Positions 1-12,286 of a stretch of 64,000 nt of DNA are shown in pieces. The stretch comes from Haliclona indistincta (Eukaryota; Porifera; Demospongiae; Haplosclerida; Chalinidae): the NCBI GenBank assembly GCA_964017065.1, contig OZ024784.1, positions 8,847,152 to 8,911,151 of the forward strand. Direction: 5' to 3'. Numbering within the stretch: the first letter of the stretch is position 1; each line of letters starts with the position of its first letter. The notes under the pieces were generated by a model that saw only the letters and a program-made list of their open reading frames with translations, made no database searches and had not been told where the DNA came from. The translations under genes and the position numbers were made by a program.

Positions 1-3000
1 CAAAATGAATGCATGAAAAATAGCTACTATCATACCTGGTGACCTGCTCCTGTATTGCCTCATGGTTAGTCTCAGAGAACAATGAGATGAGTGCACAGCT
101 GAAGAAGTGAGTGTGGCTATTAGGGTAGCGGAGCTGATTGGCAATGGCATTGAGAAACAAGTATCTTCCTTCTGTGTCAAGGTCCACTACAAGATGCTGA
201 AAAATGTCCATGTGGGCCGTGTGTGCAATGGAGGAAGTTGTGGGAGTGCCACTCTTGCTGTGAACAAAAGTGATTGCTTGAGTTCCAACATAGAGCACTA
301 AAGCGTTCATCAGTGATATGTTGTATTGCTTGCCTGGCTCTGAGGATACCTAGAAGGAGCTTATTGAACTTCACTCTATTCTAGTGCTTACCTGCAGATG
401 TCCTCTTAGCTCTTGTAAGAATGTGACAGGAGCTCGTGACTTGATGTAGTTATCCAAATCCTGTTACAAAAAATAAGATATGAACAAAGACAAAGGGATA
501 GAGCGAAACACCTTCTTGAGATTGGCAGGAATTAGTTGTGTGTATGATGGCAGTATACGAGGAGCATGCTGAATATCGGGCAACAACTCGACCTATTGAG
601 AGGAGATGATGACGGCATTGTTATGACACTATGATACCTTGAGATTAGGAGTAAAGGGATCAGGGAGACGCATGTTACGAGGGAAAGCTGACAGAATTAG
701 GTTCCTCATTTGAATGCAGTTTGGTGGAATAACATCACAGAACGAGAAATGGTAGTCACACAAAAACTCTGGAAAATCATGCAACAGCACTAAAAGAACA
801 CGAAGTGTGCCCTGGAGAGAAGCAGAGAACAGTATGAAATGTTGTGTTTGTTGCTCTTTGTGGTACGTGCATTCACATGAAAGACATTCTGTTACATGAA
901 ACCTTGTAGAGAAGCTGTGTTGGTTTACTGAGCTCTGCATTCCTCAAAAATGGCGACAAGAACTTGAAAAGATCAATGAGAAGTTGATGGAACAATGGCC
1001 AACCCTGTATAATTGAAAGACAAGAGATGAAAATCAAGAGGAGATGAACAAACTTACCTTCTGTTGAGGAGTTTGTAACAGTAGTTTAGCAATAAAGATG
1101 CGATGTGAAATAAGCTCCAGCCATGCATACGCAAAACCAGGAGCTCTTGATGGTCGCAAATGATGGTACACGGAACTAGAAAGAGACAAGGTAGTAAGTT
1201 AGTTGTCATGACAGATAAAATACAAGAAAGGAAGGGAAGATAAATACCAGAAACACTGCAGCATTGGCAAGCTGATAGCATCAAAAACAGGATCAGGAGA
1301 GCAGATGTCATTGAGGAGCATGATGAAAAACCGATGATAGGCTAGCTGATGGAACTCCGTCTGTCTAGCCTCATGGTCTTTCAACAGTACATAAGCCACT
1401 ACTGTCAACACCTAGTGAAAATAGGAAGAATACAATGTACCTTACTGATAGCAAGCCTCTTTCACCTTGTTGAGCAGGTTGATCTTAGTGACAGTGTTGC
1501 TGGGTTCACCAGAGTAACGCACCAACACTACCACAAGCTTCACAAAGGCATCCATTGTGTGGTAGCACTTGGGCCGTGACATCCCTGAGGTCATTGTGGT
1601 CTGTGAGAGGCAACAATACTGAGCAATCGATTAACAAGAAGATGATCTACTGACTGAGTCAGCAAGAGTTCTGTAGCACAGGTCAACACACATCTCAATA
1701 CTGATCCTGAAAAATCTAGTGACAAGATCATCATTCTTGAGGATACCCTGATGCTGTAACTGAGCAAAGAAGAGAGGAACACACAGAGAGAAGGAGAAAG
1801 GAAGAGAGGGATAGAAAAGAGCACAGAGCTTCACACACAACCATTAACAAGACCACAGCAGATACTCACCCTAGCTACATAAGCAGCATAGATCTTATCA
1901 CCATCCCTCATAAGACCAGGTTGATGAAAATGTCTCACCCACTCAGACAATAGATACTCCACCTGGTAGTCAATGACAGTGAAAGACATAAAGCAAAGCA
2001 ATCATGTACCTTCTCATATAGTCCAGGAGGGTCCTCAATGTCAGAGGTGACCACTACTCCTCCTCCGGTCTGATGCATGGCGTTCACAGAATGACTAGCA
2101 GCTGCTGGTCTCTCTATGTCACCAAAAACACGAATGTCATGTTCTCTACAGAATGGCTCCAGTAGCTGAGCAGTGCTGGAGAGAGAAAGAAATGACTATC
2201 ACATCATCACACAACTCCCACATTCACCTCTCAGGAAGTTGTCTGAGGTTAGTGGCTAGTCTGAACAATGTCTCCTTGGTCTTCTTGAGCTCATTCTAAA
2301 GAGCGAGAGAGTGATAAAGGAAGACACGAGGAAAGCCTCACGTCAGTAATAGGAGTGTCTCTCTTCTCAGCTGATAAAATTGCATTGACCAGTTTGATGC
2401 TGCAGCTGAGTGCTACTAGGTTACGACCGTTCTCAACAGCCTACACAAACACAAGTGTCACAAAAGATAGAAAGTGTATCGAGCCATACTTTAGCTAGGT
2501 ACTCATCCAGTTGTTTCATGTCCACCAATTGCAATCCTATTAAGAGTATAAGAGCTCTAGGGCTGAACTTAATATCCTCTTTAGTTTCCAACAGCATTTT
2601 AGTGACCAGCCGACAGGCAGCAACAGGATTGAGTGCTCGGTGGTCCTGGAAGAAAGAGAAAGAAGTCTTTCTTTGTTCTCTGTTAAGTGTTCACCTGCAG
2701 TGCTCTGAGTATGATGATGTGACAGTCTCTGAAGCTAACAAACATCTCAGGATCAGCAGGTGGAGGATTCATGCCTTCGAGCAAACCCTCTAGAGCCTGC
2801 AGACCAACATAAGGACTAACAGAAGCTGCCCATCTATCTCACCTTCTGTAGTAGACTGATGACAGCAGTGTAGGTGGGCTTCACATGTAGCTGGAGAGCA
2901 TGGTCAAGAAGTTGTCTCATCATGAGCACATGATGGTTGGTGTGAGGAGCTGGTACCATACGGACCTGATAATCAAGACAAACACCTTGATATGACACTA

Positions 3001-6000
3001 ATCAATTGTCATGACCTGGTTAGTAATCTCTTTGATGCAGCTGGTGAGCATTGTGATGAACTCATCAGTGGGAACAAATGGCTAAAATGAAAAATAGATT
3101 GATTGTGATTAAGAAAAATGTTATGAACAGTGCGGTACCTGAATAGAAGCATCTTGCTTGCCATAACCAGCCTCCTATAGATATAAAATCATTTCACACA
3201 AGTGCACTGATTGCTGTCATACCTTCCCTACACCACCAGAAGGACGAGAGGGCAGGAAACCAGGAAGACATCTCGAAAACTCATCGTACACAGACGCTTG
3301 CTGTGGGCTTGGGCCACCAACCTAAGCAAGCAACATCATTGAAGGTAGTAATAATGATCCACTCACGTTGAGTCTCAACTGCTGTGGCATTACCTCCATC
3401 TGATAGGAGTGAGCCATAGGGTTGCAGTACTGCCTTCGCTCATTGCGTGCTGCCTGTCTCACATCAATTTCCTGCAACAAAAGAATAGAACATAAATTTG
3501 CACTGCAATCTGAAAGGATGAATTATATATCCACGCTGGTAGCTACCAAATTTTTCAGCTGCTTCGTTAACTGCTCCATCTTTAAAAACTGGAGAATAAC
3601 CCTGTTATCAACTATTGCAATCACGCCTTCTACCACTGCTGTTTACAAGTGAACAAGCTCTCTGTTGTTGCAGCTAACAACAGTTGCACTATACTACAGC
3701 TGCAGTGGGCAGCTGACCCGTACCACAGACACGCCAAGAATTTGCGAACTGACTAGGCACGTACACTACTCGTGGTTTTATAAAAAGCCAGGCAGACCAA
3801 GGCACGCCCTTCCTAGATAATAATTATTCACAATTATCTCCGTTGATGAGCCGACAATAATCATCAAATCACAGCAATAAGGTGATGATGCAATAAACTA
3901 AAGTTCCCTCCTCACTCGCTACTCGCACATTAACCTCCGTCAGCCTTTTCTCCATCTCTGGAACCACCTTCTCCACAGCGGTCTTCTGTATGAAGCCACA
4001 TGCCAGCTCAGTATTATCAGCACTCAACTGATGAGTTGCTTGCTCTATAAGCTGCTTCAACTGATCTTCACTAGATGCAGGCTGATGACAGAGCATGGAG
4101 AGAGGGATTTGATATGCTAAAAGAGAAGCTACTCACTCCGAGAACAGCAGTGAAGGCATTCTTCAGATTCGATCCAATGGAGAGTAGCAATGGTTCTCTG
4201 CATGTTATCATGGCCATACCAGCAGTGAGGTTACGAACCATGTGTATTGCTGCCATGTGAAGCCTGCGAGCCTCGTGATCCAGAGAGAAGTCCTGAAAGA
4301 AGAAAGAAATTCACAATAATAATGGTGAAAATGCACGAATTAACCTTTTTGATGATGTGTTCAGTTGTGGTAAGAGCAATCTTAGCCGAGCGTTCTACCA
4401 CAGGAGCAAGGAGATCCTGTACAGCCTTCTCTATAGCTGGCTTGATATATTGTTGCAGGTGCGGATATTGTTGGAGCAGTGATATCTGTGAGAAAGAGAA
4501 TAAAGTAGGTGAAAGAGAGTGCGTGAGTGAGTAGTTCATGCCTGTGAACTGATCTGGATATGAGCTCCTAGACCAGACAGAGACAGCACAGTGATATCCT
4601 CATAATGATAGAGTGGTTGAGGAGGAGATGAAGCATTCTGACCTGGAATGGAATGTGGAGAGATAGTTGAACACATTTTGACAACTTAGCACAGCAATGT
4701 GATAACTTGTGGAAAACCCATGTAACATGAAAAAATGCACCGAAAATATGTAAATAACACACACCTTGCTTCTCCTTGACATTACCGACTAACTGACAGA
4801 GCTGACTGGCTTTCTCGACATTGCCGAGAATATCCGTGACAGGAATATCCTACCAGAAGAATAAATATTACTAGAAACATGGAAAATTTTGTACTTTTCA
4901 CTTCACAAAATTGAAGCATGAATTTTTATGAATACAGTATGTGTGTCACCTGGATCTCCAAGGAGAGGTGCTTGCAGAGTACTTCCACTTCAAACTTGAG
5001 GTTGAGCTATGGAGCATTTAGCACATGATCCAAAAACACACACACACACATGGTCAGTCACCTTTAGATCATGCCATGCATGCAGTTCAGCTAGTGCAGA
5101 CATGATTGCCATCACCCATGGATTGGGAGGTTTGAACACCTGAGAGATTAGTGAGTCAACAAGCAGCAGGCTCTACTGGTACATACCCTACTGTCAGCAC
5201 AAGCTTCCAACACTTTAGCCACAAATGGTACAACATACAAGAGATCCTAAAATAATCATAATAAATTATATCAAAAGTTAAAAATGACGGTTGTGTACTA
5301 TGAGCACACAAAGTGTATTTGTGCACCAAAATTAAAGTACTGCTAAATTTCCAGTCTCTATGTTGTGTGGGAAGGTATTTTTCACCTGTTGGCCTCTAAG
5401 ATAAGCTTCAAGTAGTAGGTCTTTCACACTGAGATCCTGCAAATAACATGTTTGTCAGCAAGCAAGCAAGCAAACAGATGACAGCAACTCACAATATGTA
5501 GTATGGGCTTGTTCTTGGCTAGTGTTTGTAACCCTAGCCATTTTCCAAGGCTCTTCAAGATAGCACGATCAGAAAAATTGTTGCTTGTTTTATCCGATTG
5601 TAGAATAACCTGCAGCAGACAAAGATAGTGTACAAAATAATGTCATAGCTAGCTTACCTTGATGTTTCTGTATGTTTCTCTGAGCACCAATTTTCTCAGT
5701 CTGGTGTTGTTGACAGAGTCGAGAAAGTTGATGTAGAGACTGTGGAAGTTGATCTCGATGGATGCTCTCTTCATGACAAGATACTGAGCTACCCAGTCAT
5801 AGAACTCATCTGCTACAAGAGTGGTGAACTCCTCAATCTGAGAAGAGAGAAAATGTTAGTTACACATGTCTGTATAGACATGAGCAGTTATGTCATACTT
5901 TCTGTTGTAGAGTGTTAGCTGAGAGGTTGTTGAAGAGAAAGTGTATCTTGTCCTGTAGCTCTTCAGGAGGTTGTTTCTTCTCTCCTCCAGATTCAGCAGC

Positions 6001-7321
6001 CACCAGCAGAGTGTCTATACTGGTGTTGTTAATGGAGGGAGGCTAAAGGAGAACAAGGAAGGTGTACATAAAGAGGTGAGCAGTGAATCATGTACTAACT
6101 ACTCACATCTCTGCGCAGTAACTGAGGACTACCAGATGATGACTTAGTCACAGATGAAGCTGAAAGAAGACAGCACGTTACCATCACTTTGCTTGCTCTT
6201 TTCTCCCTTATTCTCGTTCTCTCAGATACTCACCAAGTGAAGGAGAAAGCTGTCCACCTCCAACAGGTGAGTGTGGGCTCCCAGCAGAAAGTGGCTGCTG
6301 GAAAGAGGAGGCAGGATTGGTGTTGATGGCTGTGAGAGGAGGGAGAGTAGATTGAGTACCCAGCATCATCCCCAGACCAGCAGGATTGGCAGAGGAGGTT
6401 GAAGTAGCCATGTCCTGTTTGAGAAGATGCACACACATACACATGAGTTGGTTTTCTTCAAAACTTACTCCAAATGGTGGTTCAGTGGATTGTTGCCCGT
6501 ACTGCACATACTGTGAAAGATGAACTTGATCAAGCCTTATATTGTTAGACATGTTTACCATACACAGTAAATATTCTGCACCTACTAATACCAGTTTGAA
6601 CTCTACTAGACACCTACCAACATGTCAACTATCACTCATAATTGCTATTGGCAAGAATACTAGCATGTGTAACATGTTGATTACACACCTGTTTGATGGT
6701 GCTACATTTTGAGTTCTGTTCAAAAGGTTAATATTAATTATGTCATTTAGCTCACTTAAATATGTAGACCACACTAACACAAGGCTCAACCACATTGACC
6801 AGTGACTTGAGCAACTAAGCAAGTGATGATTTTTTGGTATTACTTTACCCTTACACTCCTACTTAATTACATCACTCTCTCATTGTGTGCTCCTGTGCGA
6901 ACATATCATGTGATGTAGCTTTAGGTCATGTGATGTAGCTTTAAGTCATGTGATGATGTTTCACTTGGAGGCCATGACAAGAGCACTACTGTGCTCACAC
7001 GTGTCACCATCATTGATAGACTGAGTCATCTTAACATTAGACAACTAATAATTATCCATATCACTCTCCACTGATTATTCATACAATTTGCAACTATTAT
7101 AATGAACCTACAATAGCAATTAAAGGTTACCTGTCTCAGCAACGAAGGAAACTGCTGAAAATGTGGTATGCTGGCTATACTGTTGCAGAATGACTGAAGG
7201 TCCTTCAATCTTCGCTTGAACTTGTCTAGAGCAGCTAGTCCAAAAAGAAACATCTTAGATGACGGGTTTTTCTTGAGAGCATCTAGCACAAATCGTAGAG
7301 CAAGATTGAGTGACATATAAC

Positions 7322-7371
<50 letters not shown>

Positions 7372-10300
7372 ATGAGTGATAGCAGCAATGGTTATACATA
7401 CACATGCAAACTCAAGTGTCTTGTTATTGACTTTATATGACACAATTGCAGTAACATCAGCCTCTGTTACAATAGCTATGGTCAGTAATTTGCAAATTCA
7501 GACCATTCCCAATGCTGCAGACCAACCATCAGGTTGTATATTGTTCAGTATTTTGCACTTGTAATAACTAGTTAAAGCACCGTTGCGAGTGCAATACGGG
7601 AATTATTGCGTGAGGGGTGTGGTCGAGACGGTGATACAGCACGAGGCGAAGCCGAGTGCTGTATCAGCGTCAAGACCGACACCCCGAGCGCAATAATTCC
7701 CATATTGCACAAGCAGACGGTGCTTTTACTGGTTTGTAGCACGACAGCTCGCCGCTGTCACTGAATCTTTGTGCCAGGGCGACTTTTTCTCGAGGTCGAG
7801 CCAAGGTCAGTCTCCGCCCACCCTATCTTTAACCCTCCTGGCTGTGCTATATTATCCCCGGCCGTGCTATATTTTCCATATTGCGAACGGCGTTCACATT
7901 ATGGAAAATATAGAACGGGCGGCGCCTTTGATACGCCCCACACAGGGTGCTACAAGATGATGTATTGCATTTCTCAGCAAAAACTAAAGCAAGTGGCAGG
8001 TATACCATAGGCAAAGAAGCAGGTGTATCATAGGGCAAAAACAGGCAGTCCCTAGGGCAAGAAACAGGCTTACCGTAGGGCAAGAAACAGGCGTACCGTA
8101 GGTCAAGAAACAGGCGTACCGTAGGTCAAGAAACAGGCGTACCGTAGGGCAAGAAACAGGCGTACCGTAGGGCAAGAAACAGGCGTACCATAGGGCAAGA
8201 AACAGGCGTACCATAGGGCAAGAAACAGGCGTACCATAGGGCAAGAAACAGGCGTACCATAGGTCAAGAAACAGGCGTATCATAGGGCAAGAAACAGGCG
8301 TACCATAGGGCAAGAAACAGGCGTACCATAGGGCAAGAAACAGGCGTACCATAAGGAAAGAAACAGGTATACCATAGGGCAAGAAACAGGTGTACCATAG
8401 GGCAAGAAACCGTAGGGTAAGAAACAGGTATACCATAGGGCAAGAAACAGGTATACCATAGGGCAAGAAACAGGTGTACCATAGGGCAAGAAACAGGTGT
8501 ACCATAGGGCAAGAAACAGGTATACCATAGGGCAAGAAACAGGTGTACCATAGGGCAAGAAACAGGCGTACCATAGGGCAAGAAACAGGTATACCATAGG
8601 GCAAGAAACAGGTGTACCATAGGGCAAGAAACAGGTATACCATAGGGCAAGAAACAGGTGTACCATAGGGCAAGAAACAGGTGTACCATAGGGCAAGAAA
8701 CAGGTGTACCATAGGGCAAGAAACAGGCGTACCATAGGGCAAGAAACAGGTGTACCATAGGGCAAGAAACAGGCGTACCATAGGGCAAGAAACAGGTGTA
8801 CCATAGGGAAAGAAGCAGTTTTCGTATATCAATTCAAACAACCAATTACAATATTATAATTAAACAGTTTTATCCAAATTTGTCTTGCCCTATGGTAACA
8901 TAATTGTATGTGTTTCCTGGCTTGATCCAATCAAACCAAATAAAATTGAAAGGTACCTTCCAAATGGCTGTGATTGAACAAATCCGATAAAATTTGTCGA
9001 ATGCATTAACATAATTTTCCTGTGTTTATCATTCGTGTTTCTTTAGCTGAGCATGTGATATTGTACTTCAAACAGTATTTGTACAGCACCCATTTCATCT
9101 AGCAGCAAAATTGTGTTAAAGCTTGACACTTGAGACATAAGTGAACTTCAATGCACACGTTGCCCAGCATGAATACCAGAACCAGCATTGCGTGTGATGT
9201 CAGGTAATTACACTGGAAAACCAAATTCTACCTCATACATATAATTTTGCATCAGCAGTATGCATTTTAGAAACAGCCTTTGAGTCATCAGTTAAAAATG
9301 AAGCAAGTTGTAGCCATTATTATCACTATAGCACACAGCAGCCATAGTTTAACCACAGTGAAACCTGTTGAACAAATGCACAACAGATTGTAGAATGCTT
9401 AGTACAAACTTCTAATGTAAACCATCACCCACTATCAATATACACACAAATCATGAATGCTATTATAGTGGATAGTTGCCACGCCCTAACTATCAGTCAA
9501 GAACGCTGCTGTAAAGCCGTAGATCAGGCAGCAATCAAGGATCAGACAACAACACAGACTCAAGAAGACTGATTTGTACAGCAAGGTGACTATGCTAGAG
9601 CATACACTAAGACCACTAGAACTGATAATAACCAGGCTAGCTCTGAATATGCTGGTGGACTATGGTAGAAATTCACTAGACTTTACACAGCTAGTATAAT
9701 GCATTATAGCAAACATGTAAACTGCAAGAAGGCTTGACCTAAGAATTATTTATAGTACTATCTATATCTTAGTAAAAACACAAACTAGTGTACATGCATA
9801 ATAATATTGTCATAGTAACACATAGAATGATTAATGAATGTATACTAATCAAATGAATCTAGTATGAGTGACATTCTCAATTGTATACAGCATCTGTCAC
9901 TAATACTAGGATGCAGAGGATACAAGGAGTGGTCGTGGGAGACTATGGTGTGGGCAAGACCAGCCTGCTCTATGCAATGGTGGGCAAGCCAGTGCCTGAA
10001 GAGCATGTTCCCACACTAATGGAGAGCCACATGGTGGTGGTTGAGGTGGGAGACGGAAAGAAGATAGAGTTTGTGGTGTGTGACACACCAGGATCTGATG
10101 ACCATCAGAAACTGACCGAAATGGGTCTGGGAAAGAAGGACATTGTAGTAATGTGTTTCTCTCTCGTTGATGAAGCCTCGTATAAAAGAGTCAAAGAGAA
10201 GGTGATTAACATTCTCTCTTCTTGCAACCATATTCAACCTTTTTCTTGCAGTGGCTCCCACTGGTTAAGTCCTATATACCTAAAGCTCCCATAGTACTGG

Positions 10301-12233
10301 TGGGCACTAAACTAGACCAGCGGAACACTCCAGCAATAGTTGAGGAACTTATAGGCAAAGGAACAGCAGCCATAGACACCGAACAAGGAGAAGAACTAAG
10401 AGTAGAAATAGGAGCAATGAGCTACATAGAATGTTCAGCACGAAACAAAGACACCACAGACAAAACACTAAAGGAAGTTGCAAGAATAGTGTATGAACAC
10501 AGGAAGAGTGGGAACTCAAAGAAATGCAGCATAATGTAGCACACACTCACACTCACTCACACACACACACACTCACTCACTTACACACACACACACACAC
10601 ACACACTCGCACACAACTCTTTTCTGTATTACAATTATTGTGCGATTTGTCAATTGGAAAGTAAATGTTTTTTTGTAATGTATACAGGTGATCAGATTAC
10701 ACCGTAGAGTACCGCCAGATAGTTGATGCAATAAAATGCTTACCACACTAAAAACCATAGTACGCATAGTATTAGTGTGATCTGTGGCTGAGATATCAAC
10801 TAATATTCAAATATAATGTGCATGAGGTGTGTAATTGCATGCACGTGTACAGTAATCAATGTAATTTTAGGCTGCGAGTCAAGTGTCCATCACAATGCTC
10901 TACTGCTTATACGCTTACACCCACCACCGTACAATACTGTTTTGACTGAAAGTAAGATCAGCACAGAAACACAAACTCAACGCTTGCATTAGTGTAGAGT
11001 AAACATATAACCACACAATGACACAATCCTATAAAGAAATGGGATATTGCTGAAAAACATCACTGAAGAACTACCATGTTATTCTTGGAAATTATTGTTT
11101 TTCTTACTTTCGTTGTTTACCGCAGATAATTTTCAAAATCTAATTTTGTGTGTATTCAATCACCCAAGTACATTTCTCTCTCTACAATGCAGTGAGCCCA
11201 ACATAGACCAAACCACTGTTGACACTATGCAGGGAGTGCACAGGAAGGGGCCTTGGAGGATATTCCGTGAGTTTTATGTTATAGAAAAACTGTTACAGAT
11301 TGTGTCAAATGCACATCACCTCTGACAGAACAGAGTGTCAGGATGGTACATGCGAGTTTATACAAACTTCACAACTCAAATAGTACATTGTTCAGCAAAA
11401 CTGTCAAAGAGAGAATTGAAGGTGTACAAAACATGCATTATATAGGAGAGACTACTGCTATAATACAAGCAGCAAACAATCTCACAGTATAGGTATGTAC
11501 ACCAGTTACACACATTAACGCACGAGGTATGCATAGTTATGCAGAAGTGTCCTCATCAGCAATGCTGTATTGAGAAACTGAGACAGTGTTGTTCATCATG
11601 CAAGGGAACAGAATGTGCTATATATCCAAAAACACTACGCTAACCAACACTCGCCATCACTACTGCTAAAATACAAGAGTGTGAGTACAAGCAATCAGAA
11701 GACAGTGTACAAAGCGGTGAGTCCCACACACTAGTAGCCAGCTTGATACTGTATAGAAGCTTAGTAGCAGTGTCTGTGTATTTATTCAAGTACACAGTGT
11801 ATAGTATTCAATCAGAATTCACGGAAAAAAGAGTTTGTGATATATCACCTTGTAAAATTAAGTGTTATAATGCTAACAAAATAGTTACTATCATTTATCA
11901 TACAGAATGACCACTTCAGCAATAAAATGTGTGGTGGTGGGAGATGAGGAAGCTGGTAAAATCAAGCTGCTACAGAGCATGTGTAAAGTAACTAATCCAG
12001 CACAACCTAATCAGAGGACAATATATGAGGGGCATCCCCTATCAGTGAGTGTGGACAATGTGAAGAGTATCATTGCATTGTGGGACACTTCTGGTCAGGA
12101 AGAGTATGAGACACTGCGCCAAGCATCTTACTACGATGTTGACCTCTTTCTGGTGTGCTTCGCGATTCCTCAACATTCCACGTTCATCAGTGTACAGGAT
12201 ATGGTGGGTATGACGACACTATCAGACTAACCA

Positions 12234-12286
<53 letters not shown>

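Noticed and set aside
2410..2793. 127-codon plus-strand frame
   Set aside because: Antisense shadow of CNOT1 exons on the minus strand.
7996..8818. CRISPR-like array
   Set aside because: Units are contiguous 23-bp repeats with no unique spacers, in a eukaryotic intron.
7984..8841. Long minus-strand frames (up to 285 codons) with a repeating [11 protein letters not shown] sequence
   Set aside because: They are frame readings of a 23-bp minisatellite without stops; all three frames are open and no domain or splice context supports a gene.
11047..11325. Possible 92-codon gene between the first two Rho-like genes
   Set aside because: No recognisable domain, poor composition for coding and no supporting splice pattern.
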